A stretch of 43,406 nucleotides of DNA from Herpetosiphonaceae bacterium (GTDB lineage Bacteria > Chloroflexota > Chloroflexia > Chloroflexales > Kallotenuaceae), in contig DASUTC010000339.1 of the NCBI GenBank assembly GCA_036374795.1, positions 1-43,406 on the forward strand, read 5' to 3'. Positions within the stretch are counted from its first letter, which is position 1. Each line of letters starts with the position of its first letter. Shown piece by piece: positions 24,968 to 33,315 of this stretch. The position numbers and the translations under genes were made by a program. The notes below the pieces were generated by a model. It was not told the origin of the DNA. It worked only from the letters and a program-made list of their open reading frames with translations, and did no database searches.

Positions 24968-27334
24968 TCACGGCGCTGCGCCCACCAGATCGCGCACGGC
25001 AGCCAGCAGATTCGATTGATCGAACTGCGATTTGACGATGTAGGCTTGCGCTCCCGCGACGATGCCCTGGCGCTTGTGCTCGTCTGAGTGCAGGCTGGTG
25101 ACGATGATCACGGGGATGTGTGTCAGCGCCGGATCGGTGCGGATGTTGGAGGTCAGGCCAAAGCCGTCCATCCGAGGCATCTCGACATCGCTGACGACCA
25201 GATCGAAGCGCTGATCGGCGCGCAGTTTGTCCAGCGCGTCCTGCCCATCGACCGCTGTTGTGACGTCGTAGCCGGCGGATTGCAGGATCGAGCGCAGCAG
25301 CTCGCGGGTCGTAAACGAGTCGTCGGTGATTAGCAGCCGATGCCTGCGCGCGGCCTTCTTGCTGGCGAAGCTTGCTCTGCGCGCCCGTCGGGTGCGGCTG
25401 AGGAGGCCCTGAGCGCTCAGCACCACGGCGAGCGAGCCGTCAGGCAGCGGCGCGATGCCGGAGACGAGCGGATGATTGGGAAAGAGCGGGCCAAGCGGCT
25501 TGACCACGACCTCACGCTCGTCTACCAGCCGATCGACCAGCACCGCCGTCGGGCGCGTCGTGCCGATCAGCAGTGCGTGGTCGCGCGCGAGCTTAACGTC
25601 GTCCTGCGGCAGATCGAGCAGATCGGCCAGCGTCACCAGCGGCACCAGCCTGCCGTCGATCTGGATCAGCGGCTGCCCTTCGACGCGATGGACCGCCTCG
25701 CGCTCCAGCCGCAGTAGGCTCTGGCAGCTACGCGAGGGCAGCGCCCAGAGCTGCTTGCCCGCCTCTACCAGTAGCACCTGCGAGGTCATCAGCGACACCG
25801 GCAGAATCAGCGAGATCGTCGTGCCCCGGCCAGGCGTGCTGTCCACGGCGACCTGACCACCAAGCTCGACCATGCGCGAGCGAACCACGTCCATGCCGAC
25901 GCCGCGCCCCGATACGTCGGTGATGATCGGACTCATCGAGAAGCCCGGCATGAAGATCAGATCGATCGCCTCGGCATCGTTGAGCATCGCCGCCGATTGC
26001 TCGTCGAGCAGCCCTTTGCGAACCGCCGCCGCCCGCAGCGCCGTCGGGTTCATGCCCCGCCCATCGTCGATCACGTCGATGCGGATCTGCCCGTGCTCGG
26101 CGGTCGCCGCGACGATGACTCGCCCGGTCGGGGGCTTTCCGGCGCTCGCCCGCTCCTCAGCCGACTCCAGGCCGTGGTCGAGGGCGTTGCGCACCATATG
26201 CAGCAGCGGATCGCTCAGCGCATCAAGCACTTTGCGGTCGGCCTCGGTTTCTTCGCCTTGCAGCTCAAGCTCGACTTGCTTGTTGAGCGTGCGGGCCAGC
26301 TCGCGGACGGCGCGCGGCAGCGTGGCGAAGATCGTCGCCACCGGCACCAGTCGCGCCGCGAACACCTCGGCCTCCAGCTCGTCGACCAGTAGCGCCTGCG
26401 CGGCGGTATGCCGGGCGTACATATCGTGCTGAGAGCGAACGATCTGCCCAAGCTCGCCGGATCGAGTCTGCAGCTCGTTGATCCGGTGCGTGACGCTCTG
26501 GCGCTGCGACGGCGATAGACGCGCGTGACGCAGCTCGCCTTCAAGCGCCTGAAGCGTGCGCTGCTGCTGCGAGATCAGCGACGTGAGCGTTTGTAAGCTT
26601 TGGAGATGCAGCGTATCTTCCTGCTGCCCCACCATCAGCTCGCCCGCGACCGCCAGCAGCCGGTCGAGCCGATCGACGCGCACCCGCACCGTGCCGCGCT
26701 GCGCTCGTGGGCTCGCCGCTGTCGCCGTGGGTGTCAATGGTGCGGGGGGCGCTGTGGGCGCTGCCGCCGGTGCTGTCGGCGCTGACACCGCTGCCGTGGG
26801 CCGCGTGCTGGCCGGTGGCGCCTGTGTCGCCGCTGTCGTCGGTGTCGTCTCGGCTGCGGCTACGGGCGGCTCGCCTGCGGGCGGCTGCTCGTCCGCAGGC
26901 AATGCATCGACCGGATCGGGCGCGGGGCTGTTTGGAGCCGGATCTGGGAGCGGCTGACCGCTGGCCGCGCCCTCAAGCCGGGCGATTAGCGCCGTGGTAT
27001 CGATCTCCACGCTGCGCTGCTCGCTGGCCGCCGTGGCAAGCGTCAGCAAGGTATCGTTGGCTTTGAGCAGCAGATCGTTGAGCGTGGCCGAGAGCGCGAT
27101 GTTGCCATCGCGCAGCGCCCCCAGCAGGCTCTCCATCGCGTGCGCGACATTGGCAACCGCGCCGAAGCCCAGGAGCCGCGACGAGCCTTTGACGGTATGC
27201 GCCGCCCGAAAGACGCCATCAAGCGTCGCCCGATCGCCGGGATCGTTTTCGAGCGCCAGCAATCCTTCCGCAATCACGCGGACATTGTCGATGGTTTCTT
27301 CGCGGAATTGGGCGTAGAACGCGCTGAGATCCAT
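24968..27334 (-). CDS. cheA: Hybrid chemotaxis histidine kinase CheA-receiver
   Basis: A 788-residue kinase. The Hpt domain (about 1-115) carries the phosphorylated His46 in FRAAHTVKGSSRLLGF. There is no clear CheY/CheB-binding P2; instead an Ala/Pro/Thr-rich linker covers about 118-213. Dimerisation helices (about 218-340) are followed by the HATPase domain with N-box MVRNALDHGLES, G1 VIDDGRGMNP and G2 GRGVGMDVVRSRM. A CheW-like P5 domain (about 515-650) is followed by a C-terminal receiver (DLVVSDVEMPRMDG). The layout matches hybrid CheA of type IV pilus or alternative systems. No ribosome site is obvious. Confidence 0.95.
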   Translation of the reverse strand: MDLSAFYAQFREETIDNVRVIAEGLLALENDPGDRATLDGVFRAAHTVKGSSRLLGFGAVANVAHAMESLLGALRDGNIALSATLNDLLLKANDTLLTLATAASEQRSVEIDTTALIARLEGAASGQPLPDPAPNSPAPDPVDALPADEQPPAGEPPVAAAETTPTTAATQAPPASTRPTAAVSAPTAPAAAPTAPPAPLTPTATAASPRAQRGTVRVRVDRLDRLLAVAGELMVGQQEDTLHLQSLQTLTSLISQQQRTLQALEGELRHARLSPSQRQSVTHRINELQTRSGELGQIVRSQHDMYARHTAAQALLVDELEAEVFAARLVPVATIFATLPRAVRELARTLNKQVELELQGEETEADRKVLDALSDPLLHMVRNALDHGLESAEERASAGKPPTGRVIVAATAEHGQIRIDVIDDGRGMNPTALRAAAVRKGLLDEQSAAMLNDAEAIDLIFMPGFSMSPIITDVSGRGVGMDVVRSRMVELGGQVAVDSTPGRGTTISLILPVSLMTSQVLLVEAGKQLWALPSRSCQSLLRLEREAVHRVEGQPLIQIDGRLVPLVTLADLLDLPQDDVKLARDHALLIGTTRPTAVLVDRLVDEREVVVKPLGPLFPNHPLVSGIAPLPDGSLAVVLSAQGLLSRTRRARRASFASKKAARRHRLLITDDSFTTRELLRSILQSAGYDVTTAVDGQDALDKLRADQRFDLVVSDVEMPRMDGFGLTSNIRTDPALTHIPVIIVTSLHSDEHKRQGIVAGAQAYIVKSQFDQSNLLAAVRDLVGAAP

Positions 27335-27344
27335 AGGTCAAAGA

Positions 27345-27437
27345 ATAAAGCGAGAACAGAGAACAAAGAACAACGGAACAAAGAACAAAACGAGAATAGA
27401 GAACAGAGAGCAAAGAACAAAACGAGAAAGGAACCAA
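27345..27437. repeat. Heptamer repeat tract upstream of cheA
   Basis: On the minus strand, about ten units of GTTCTTT/GTTCTCT/GTTCTCG follow one another with 7-nt spacing, ending 10 bp before the cheA start. In mRNA this would give a pyrimidine-rich leader right before translation starts, where a ribosome site would normally be. Confidence 0.75.
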
Positions 27438-27509
27438 TTGCTGTTTAATGACTTCTTTTTCTGTGATTCATGTCAGCTATGCGAGAAACATAAAGGGCTT
27501 GTTCGATTC

Positions 27510-27538
27510 GGGATAGTGCCGGTATATACAAAAATCAA
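27510..27538 (-). promoter_or_regulatory. Candidate promoter for cheA
   Basis: TTGATT and TATCCC are separated by 17 nt on the minus strand. They would give a roughly 170-nt leader containing the heptamer tract. It follows the mcp terminator-like hairpin, so cheA could be transcribed separately. Confidence 0.35.
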
Positions 27539-27591
27539 GAACAAAGAACAAAGGATACGAGCATAGGCTCTGCTCTTTGTTCTTTGTTCTT
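27537..27591 (-). terminator. 17-bp perfect hairpin of heptamer repeats after mcp
   Basis: AAGAACAAAGAACAAAG (27537-27553) and its exact complement (27575-27591) flank a 21-nt loop, 13 bp after the mcp stop. On the minus strand it is followed by GATTTTTG. The stem is AT-rich, so it may be a weak terminator or attenuator between mcp and cheA. Confidence 0.55.
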
Positions 27592-27603
27592 TGCGCTTCT
27601 CTG

Positions 27604-29088
27604 CTACACGCTACTCGTCAGGCCGTGCAGCCGCTCGGCAATCGCCGTCAGCGTTGCCGCCGCCTCGGCCATCTGCCGCGAGCCTGCCGCAGTCTGCCGC
27701 GATACCTCGGCGACATCGCGCATCGTCTCGACGACCTGCTCGCTGGCCGTCTGCTGCTGCGAGGTTGCCAGGCTGATCTCCTGCGACGACTGGACCGTTC
27801 GCTCGGCCATCATCACGATCGTATCCATCACCTGACCGGCGCGATTCGCCAGCAGCGCGCCGCGCTCGACCTCCTTAACGCCCTCCTCGGTCGCCATGAC
27901 CGCCGACGAGGTTGCGGCCTGGATCTCGGCGACGACGCTCTTGACCTCTTTGGCGGCGGCGATCGTGCGGTTAGCGAGATTCTTGACCTCGGCGGCCACC
28001 ACCGCGAAGCGCCGCCCGTACTCGCCCGCGCCTGCGGCCTCGATCGCGGCGTTCAGCGACAGCAGATGCGTCTCATCCGAAATATCGTCGATCAGATCGA
28101 TGATCTCGCCGATCTGCTGCGAGCGCTCGCCCAGCGCCAGAATGCGGGTTGCAACATCCTGCACCTTGCCTTTGATGCGCTCCATCGCGGCGACGCTCTC
28201 GTCCACGGCGCTCTGGCCCTGGCTGATATTTTCGAGCGTCGCGCTGGCGGCATCGCTGACCTGCTCCGCCGATTGCGCGATCTGGCGCGAGGTATAGCCC
28301 AGCTCCTCGATCGTCGATGTCACCTCGGCCACCGCCGACGCCTGCTCGGTCGCGCCGCTGGCCTGCTGCTGTGAGGTCGCCGACATCTCGGAGGCGGCAG
28401 CCGAAAGCTCGGACGCCAGCTCGATCTGCTGCGCGTTCTTTTCGAGCAGCATCTTATTGGTCTGCAAGAGCTCCTGCGCCCAGGTGCGCGCCTTGGCCGA
28501 GCTGTTGTCCAGCGAGCTGGTCGAGACGGTGATCGTCATCGTGACGACAAGAAACGTGAGCACGTAGTTGAGCGTGCTAAACAGGAGATTGAGCATCTCG
28601 CTCTCAACTCGTCGCGGCACGATCACGCCGAACGCCTCCAGCACAGCCAGCGCCACGTAGCACAGCAGGACGATTACGCCCATCCGCATGCTGTCGCCGA
28701 TGCCGCTCATCAGCCCGGCCAGGATAATCGGCAGCACGTAGTAGACGGGAACCGGCCCGGTGATGCCGTTATACGCCCAGATCTCGATCGTGATCGCGAT
28801 CATCAGGTAGATCAGACTGTAGCGTCCGGCCCGCATGATCTGGTTGCGAAACGCCAGCAGCGGTACCGGCATACCGGCGACAACTGCGATCAGCGAAACC
28901 CACAGCGGCCAGAGCAGGTTCGGCTCGTGGGTCTGGAGCCAGACCAGCAGGATCGCCACGGCCATGAGCCCAAAGCCAGCTATCCCGCCCAGCCCGATCG
29001 CTTGAACCAGCGGGCGGTAGCGGGCGGTGTCGTCGGTATCATGCGCCGAAACATCAGGTACCAGGCGTTGTACAATCGACAGGTTCAT
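27604..29088 (-). CDS. Methyl-accepting chemotaxis protein with multi-helix membrane domain
   Basis: A 494-residue receptor. After a 30-residue cytoplasmic head, six hydrophobic helices (about 31-50, 57-80, 90-107, 113-130, 134-153, 168-190) have only short loops, so there is no classical periplasmic ligand domain. No HAMP is evident: helix 6 runs straight into the coiled coil. The signalling tip (about 336-375) reads [20 protein letters not shown] and [15 protein letters not shown], close to the MCP consensus. It probably senses a membrane state or small hydrophobic ligand, or receives input from another protein. Its start overlaps the cheW stop by 4 nt. Confidence 0.93.
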   Translation of the reverse strand: MNLSIVQRLVPDVSAHDTDDTARYRPLVQAIGLGGIAGFGLMAVAILLVWLQTHEPNLLWPLWVSLIAVVAGMPVPLLAFRNQIMRAGRYSLIYLMIAITIEIWAYNGITGPVPVYYVLPIILAGLMSGIGDSMRMGVIVLLCYVALAVLEAFGVIVPRRVESEMLNLLFSTLNYVLTFLVVTMTITVSTSSLDNSSAKARTWAQELLQTNKMLLEKNAQQIELASELSAAASEMSATSQQQASGATEQASAVAEVTSTIEELGYTSRQIAQSAEQVSDAASATLENISQGQSAVDESVAAMERIKGKVQDVATRILALGERSQQIGEIIDLIDDISDETHLLSLNAAIEAAGAGEYGRRFAVVAAEVKNLANRTIAAAKEVKSVVAEIQAATSSAVMATEEGVKEVERGALLANRAGQVMDTIVMMAERTVQSSQEISLATSQQQTASEQVVETMRDVAEVSRQTAAGSRQMAEAAATLTAIAERLHGLTSSV

Positions 29089-29450
29089 GGAGCATCGTAT
29101 CCAATCTGAAGCGCGAGTTGCACCAGGTCAACCAACGGCATTAATTCGGTATCGTCAAGAATGAGCCCACATACGGCTGGATGGGCCTGCCCTGCGAGCC
29201 AGGCCGGAAGCTGGAACCGCGGCAGCGCCTCGCGCAGATCGGCGCGGCGCACGCGAAACGCGACATCTCGCTCGGTGCCAGCGACGACCAGCGCGTACTG
29301 CTCGTCGGCGGCGGTCGTCGCTCCCAGCAGATCGGCCAGCCCGATCAGCGGTTGCTCCGCGCCCGCCCGCTGTAGCTCGCGCACTGTCCGGCGCGGCACG
29401 GCATACTGCTGCCCGCCCGCTGCCACGATGATCAATTGCTCATCGTGCAT
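29085..29450 (-). CDS. cheW: Short CheW-like coupling protein
   Basis: A 121-residue CheW-fold protein beginning [19 protein letters not shown]. It contains the weakly conserved [11 protein letters not shown] strand and the ending [15 protein letters not shown]. It is shorter and more diverged than the first CheW, lacking part of the second beta-barrel. It might couple the mcp encoded next to CheA, or modulate that coupling. It overlaps the upstream cheW by 11 nt and the mcp start by 4 nt, so all three are translationally coupled. Identification rests on fold-like pattern plus context. Confidence 0.8.
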   Translation of the reverse strand: MHDEQLIIVAAGGQQYAVPRRTVRELQRAGAEQPLIGLADLLGATTAADEQYALVVAGTERDVAFRVRRADLREALPRFQLPAWLAGQAHPAVCGLILDDTELMPLVDLVQLALQIGYDAP

Positions 29451-29898
29451 CGTGCTCTGCCGTGATCGTCGCGAAGATTGCCGGCAGATCGAGCAGCGCG
29501 ACCGGCTGATCATCGTATGTGACCAGACCGGAGAGATATTGCGCCTGCGCGGCTGGCAGCGACGATGGCAGCGGCTCGACCGCCCCGTCGTCGATGTAGA
29601 CGATGTCGGCAACCGCATCGCCGATGATGCCCGCCTGGATCGCGCCCTGCTCCACGACGATAATCCGCGTGCTGCGTGTCGGCAGCGGCTTGCCGATGCC
29701 CAGCAGCGAGCGCACGTCGAGCACGGGCAGAATCGCCCCCCGGTGATGGAGCATGCCGATCACCGTCTGCGGCGTGCCCGGAATTGGCGTGGGCGTGCGC
29801 CAGCGCAGCACCTCGCGCACGACATCCATCGACAGGCCGTAGTGCTCGTCCGCAAGTTTACATAGCAAGAAGCGTATCGTCTCAGTAGCTACCAGCAT
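29440..29898 (-). CDS. cheW: Chemotaxis coupling protein CheW
   Basis: A 152-residue CheW scaffold joining receptor and CheA. Typical elements are FLLCKLADEHYGLSMDVVREV, GMLHHRGAILPVLDVRSLLG and the closing SGLVTYDDQPVALLDLPAIF. The ATG at 29898 gives the usual N-terminus. A GTG 6 nt earlier and a longer frame to 29961 exist, but no clear Shine-Dalgarno decides. It is the first gene of the long minus-strand chemosensory locus, and a good promoter lies 35-63 bp upstream. Confidence 0.92.
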   Translation of the reverse strand: MLVATETIRFLLCKLADEHYGLSMDVVREVLRWRTPTPIPGTPQTVIGMLHHRGAILPVLDVRSLLGIGKPLPTRSTRIIVVEQGAIQAGIIGDAVADIVYIDDGAVEPLPSSLPAAQAQYLSGLVTYDDQPVALLDLPAIFATITAEHDAR

Positions 29899-29932
29899 AT
29901 CCACATATCTTTTTAAGGGGATGTGTAACGTC

Positions 29933-29961
29933 AGGATAACGAGCCGGTATGGTCGGGTCAA
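29933..29961 (-). promoter_or_regulatory. Sigma-70-type promoter of the chemosensory operon
   Basis: TTGACC and TATCCT are separated by exactly 17 nt on the minus strand and give a leader of about 30 nt before the first cheW. It is one of the best -35/-10 pairs in the window. Confidence 0.65.
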
Positions 29962-30045
29962 GCCGCGCAGCTAGTACGAGAGGTATGCCCTTTCTCAGTA
30001 CTCTTGTGTGTATCATACGGGCGTAGCAGAAGACGCCCAGGACAC

Positions 30046-30054
30046 TGGTACAAT
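30046..30054 (+). promoter_or_regulatory. Extended -10 for the HAD/SUMF1 pair
   Basis: TGGTACAAT (TGnTACAAT) lies about 60 bp before the HAD hydrolase start. The -35 region is weak. Confidence 0.35.
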
Positions 30055-30113
30055 CTCTGCCGACCGATGGGCATGGATCATCATTTGGTTACGACAGATG
30101 GGAGCGATCATCG

Positions 30114-30794
30114 ATGATAGACCAAAACACGACGACGGGCCGCGCGCGTGCGGTGCTGTGGGACGTCGACGGCACGCTGCTCGACTCCGCGGATTATCAT
30201 TGGCTGGCCTGGCGCGACACGATGGCGGCGGAAGGCTTCGATCTGGCCCGCGAGCGTTTCGCTGCGTCGTTTGGCTGGCGCAACGATGCCATTTTGCGCG
30301 ATTGGCTGGGCGCGGATCTGACCGATGCGGAGATCGCGCGGATCGGCGATGCGAAAGAGGCGCTTTATCGCAGGCTGATGCGTGAGCGTGGCGTCAAGCC
30401 GCTGCCGGGCGTCCGCCGCTGGCTGGATCGGCTCCACGCCGCCGGGTGGCGGCAGGCGGTGGCCTCGTCGGCACCCCGGCTCAACGTCGCGGCGATTCTG
30501 GAGGCGCTGGAGATCGCGCCGCTTTTTGAGGCGATTACCTCGGCGGAGGACGTGCAGCGCGGCAAGCCCGACCCGCAGGTCTTTCTGGTCGCCGCCGAGA
30601 AGCTGGGCGTCGCGCCACAGCGCTGTATTGTCGTGGAGGACGCGCCCGCCGGAGTCGAGGGCGGACGCCGCGCGGGGATGCGTACCGTCGGCGTGCTGTC
30701 GTCGCATCCCGCGCTCTCAGCCGATCTCGTGGTTCCGACGCTCGACGAGCTGCCGGACGATGCCTTCGATCGGCTGCTCGACGGCGTGGCTTAG
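30114..30794 (+). CDS. HAD-superfamily hydrolase
   Basis: A 226-residue HAD phosphatase of the beta-phosphoglucomutase/phosphatase type. Motif I is LWDVDGTLLDSADYHWLAW, with the nucleophile Asp near 17. A helical cap follows, then motif II AVASSAPRLN, motif III RGKPDPQVFLVAAEKLG and motif IV IVVEDAPAGVEGGRRAGM. The substrate is unknown. It is a distant paralogue of the HAD protein at 16 kb. GGGAG lies about 9 nt before the ATG. The SUMF1-domain gene follows after 11 bp and is probably co-transcribed. Confidence 0.92.
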   Translation: MIDQNTTTGRARAVLWDVDGTLLDSADYHWLAWRDTMAAEGFDLARERFAASFGWRNDAILRDWLGADLTDAEIARIGDAKEALYRRLMRERGVKPLPGVRRWLDRLHAAGWRQAVASSAPRLNVAAILEALEIAPLFEAITSAEDVQRGKPDPQVFLVAAEKLGVAPQRCIVVEDAPAGVEGGRRAGMRTVGVLSSHPALSADLVVPTLDELPDDAFDRLLDGVA

Positions 30795-30805
30795 GCGATG
30801 TCGCT

Positions 30806-31627
30806 ATGAGTCTAGAGATGCTACTGCCGCCGTTCATCACGATCCCGGCTGGTCCGTTCCTGATGGGCACGTTCGACGCCGAGCGCTCCCGTCTGGCGAC
30901 GCGCTACGGCGGCACCCGCGAAAGCTACGCCGAGGAGTCGCCCCAGCACGAGGTGCTGCTTGCCGAGTTCGCGATCGGCCAGGTGCCCGTGACGAACGCA
31001 CTGTACGCCGCGTTCCAGCAGGCGACCGGCGCGCATCGTCCGATCGTCTGGGGCGGCGCGCTGACCGATGCCCTGCGCGATCATCCGGTGGTCGATGTAA
31101 GCTGGCACGAGGCGCAGGCGCTCTGCGCCTGGCTCGTCGAGCAGACCGGGCAGCGCTACCGCCTGCCGACCGAGGCTGAGTGGGAAAAGGCGGCGCGCGG
31201 CAGCGATGGACGCGCCTTTCCCTGGGGCGACGAGTTCGATCTACGGCGCTGCAACGTCCGCGAGAGCGGCCTGGGCATGACCACGCCGGTCGGCTCGTAT
31301 CTCGCGGGCGCGTCGCCGTACGATTGCCTGGACATGGCTGGCAGTGTGTGGGAGTGGACGCAATCGCTGCAAGCGCCCTACCCCTACCGCGCCGACGATA
31401 GACGCGACGGCATGGAGCCACGGATCGAGCGCCGCACGCCGCGCTTTTTGCAGCGATTGCTGCGAACCGCGCCAGAGCACGCGCCGCCCCCGGTTGAGAC
31501 GCGGCGGGTCATTCGCGGCGGCTGCTTTGCCAATCCCGAAGGCTTTGCCCGCTGCGCCTGTCGTCTGCGGCTCCAGCCTGAGCGCCGCACGCCCTTTCTT
31601 GGGATTCGGCTGATCCGCGATGCATAG
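30806..31627 (+). CDS. SUMF1/FGE-sulfatase-domain protein
   Basis: A 273-residue protein of the formylglycine-generating-enzyme fold, starting FITIPAGPFLMGT and including VTNALYAAFQQATG, the DVSWHEAQALCAWLVEQTG helix, RLPTEAEWEKAARG and DMAGSVWEWTQ. The C-terminal strand is RGGCFANPEGFARCACR. The paired copper-binding cysteines of true FGE are not in register, and there is no sulfatase gene, so formylglycine formation is unlikely. An insertion of about 45 residues precedes the last strand. Many such proteins bind ligands or act in other oxidations; the function is open. It is probably transcribed with the HAD gene. Confidence 0.88.
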   Translation: MSLEMLLPPFITIPAGPFLMGTFDAERSRLATRYGGTRESYAEESPQHEVLLAEFAIGQVPVTNALYAAFQQATGAHRPIVWGGALTDALRDHPVVDVSWHEAQALCAWLVEQTGQRYRLPTEAEWEKAARGSDGRAFPWGDEFDLRRCNVRESGLGMTTPVGSYLAGASPYDCLDMAGSVWEWTQSLQAPYPYRADDRRDGMEPRIERRTPRFLQRLLRTAPEHAPPPVETRRVIRGGCFANPEGFARCACRLRLQPERRTPFLGIRLIRDA

Positions 31628-31628
31628 A

Positions 31629-31870
31629 GCGTACAAACAAAGAACAAAGGGGAGAACGGACAACCAAGAACCCAACTCTCCCTCGCTTCTGCCGCAGGCC
31701 GAGCGGGAACGCGACCGGCGAAGATGGGAAGGGGGACGGGTGAGGGCCGCGCCAAGCACCAAGAACCAACGGAAGAACCAAGGAGCATGGGGACCAGGCA
31801 TGCGGGAAGCGGCAGCGCACGGCCTGACGCCTGACCCCCGACTCCCTGATCCCTGGGGCTTGGAACGCGC
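31629..31870. repeat. Spacer of mixed degenerate heptamer repeats
   Basis: This 279-bp gap holds AAGAACA-type units (31635-31672 and 31759-31786), a half-copy of the 12.3-kb inverted repeat at 31726-31748, and GCCTGAC-type heptamers (about 31821-31860). An open frame across it consists of these repeats and has no family resemblance. No clear promoter is seen. Confidence 0.6.
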
Positions 31871-31906
31871 AACTTCGGATAGCCCAAGCGAAAGGATACG
31901 ATCAGC

Positions 31907-33193
31907 GTGAACTCAAATCACATGGCGTTATTCTTAGCGGTCGTCCCTGCATTGGCCGTGATTGTCGGTTTCTCGCAGCTTATGAGTCGGCTGGCGCTAG
32001 CCGTCGGTCAGCCGCGAGTCGTCGGCGAGATGGTAGCTGGTCTGCTGCTTGGCCCATCACTGTTTGGGCTGATTGCTCCAGAGCTACACCAGGCGCTCTT
32101 CTCACCCGATGTCAAGGCTGTGCTGTATGTGCTGGGTAACATCGGCCTCACCACCTATATGTTTTTGGTAGGGGCAGAGATCGATCGTGATTGGCTTGTC
32201 GGAGGGCAGATCCAGCGTGCGGTGATCCTGGCGGTATCGGGTATCGTGCCCTCCTTTCTGTTGGGCGTGGCGGTTGGCTACTGGCTACACGGAGCGCTCG
32301 CACTTGAGCATATAAGCGCGCTGAAGTTTGCCTTTTTCATGGGCTGTGCATCGTCAATTACGGCCTTCCCGATGCTGGCTCGCATTCTCCAGGAGCGTGG
32401 TCTGTCCAACTCGCTGATCGGCTCGCTGACGCTCGTCGCCGCATCGATCGACGATGCCGTCGCCTGGTCCTTCCTGGCGATTATCACGGCGATGTTCCAG
32501 GCGCGGACGCTCTTTGCCGGGCTTGCTACGATCCTCGGCGGCATCATGTTCACAGCGATGATGCTGGTGGTCGTGCGGCCAATGGTGCGGCCTTTGGGCG
32601 ATGCGACCGAGCGCAGCGGTACGCTTAGCCAGCCTGGATTGGCGTTCGTTCTGCTTATTTTGCTTGGCGCTGCATGGTTCACCGATTATATCGGGATCTT
32701 TTCGGTCTTTGGCGGTTTTATTACCGGCCTGTGTATGCCGCGCACGCAGATCTTACGGCGGGAATTACGCGACCGGCTGCTGGATTTTAATGTGGTGCTC
32801 TTGATTCCGGTTTTTTTCACCTATTCAGGATTGAATACCCGCTTCAACGGCTTGACCGGCATCGCCCTGCTGGTCCCGTTTCTGATTGTGCTCCTGGCGG
32901 CGGTGGTCGGAAAATATGGCGGGTGTGGCCTAACGATGCGCATGATGGGATTTTCCTGGCGGCAATCTTCCGCCATCGGCGGGCTGATGAATGCGCGAGG
33001 ATTGATGGAGTTGATGCTGATCAATTTGGGACTGGCCTATGGCATGATCACACAGGATGTCTTTTCGATCCTTATGCTGATGACCATTATCACCACCGCG
33101 ATGGCAATGCCGATCTATCGTCTATCGCTGCCGCGGGAGCACGAGACTGAGCTTCGTCAGGTGATCGAGACGAGCAAGGTTTCGCAGGCGTGA
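31907..33193 (+). CDS. CPA2-type cation:proton antiporter
   Basis: A 428-residue integral membrane protein with about 12-13 helices, related to the KefB/NapA monovalent cation:H+ antiporters. Recognisable features are the helix start RVVGEMVAGLLLGPSLFG, the FLVGAEID segment and the likely ion-binding AASIDDAVAW. The paired Asp in that motif is typical of electrogenic Na+/H+ members. There is no C-terminal TrkA-N domain. The start is a GTG with AAAGGA about 10 nt before it; an ATG at 31922 is an alternative. Codon use is less GC-rich than in neighbours, suggesting a different history. Confidence 0.92.
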   Translation: MNSNHMALFLAVVPALAVIVGFSQLMSRLALAVGQPRVVGEMVAGLLLGPSLFGLIAPELHQALFSPDVKAVLYVLGNIGLTTYMFLVGAEIDRDWLVGGQIQRAVILAVSGIVPSFLLGVAVGYWLHGALALEHISALKFAFFMGCASSITAFPMLARILQERGLSNSLIGSLTLVAASIDDAVAWSFLAIITAMFQARTLFAGLATILGGIMFTAMMLVVVRPMVRPLGDATERSGTLSQPGLAFVLLILLGAAWFTDYIGIFSVFGGFITGLCMPRTQILRRELRDRLLDFNVVLLIPVFFTYSGLNTRFNGLTGIALLVPFLIVLLAAVVGKYGGCGLTMRMMGFSWRQSSAIGGLMNARGLMELMLINLGLAYGMITQDVFSILMLMTIITTAMAMPIYRLSLPREHETELRQVIETSKVSQA

Positions 33194-33254
33194 GCAGGCC
33201 AGTGATCAATCGCATATTCCTGCTGCCGCTGCTCCGGGCGCTGCCACAGGCGCG

Positions 33255-33295
33255 CAGCGCAAACAAAAACGGTCATGAGCCAGGCCCATGACCGT
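33255..33295 (-). terminator. Rho-independent terminator of the transglutaminase gene
   Basis: On the minus strand, a 9-bp stem (arms 33287-33295 and 33269-33277, 9-nt loop) lies 20 bp after the stop and is followed by TTTTGTTTG. It may also help end the convergent antiporter transcript. Confidence 0.85.
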
Positions 33296-33315
33296 CCGGT
33301 ACGTCCTGCGCCAGA

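Noticed and set aside
27345-27437. CRISPR array
   Set aside because: Repeats are 7 nt long, degenerate and contiguous, with no spacers and no cas genes.
31620-31910. 96-codon open frame between the SUMF1 and antiporter genes
   Set aside because: Consists of degenerate repeats; no ribosome site; overlaps both flanking genes.
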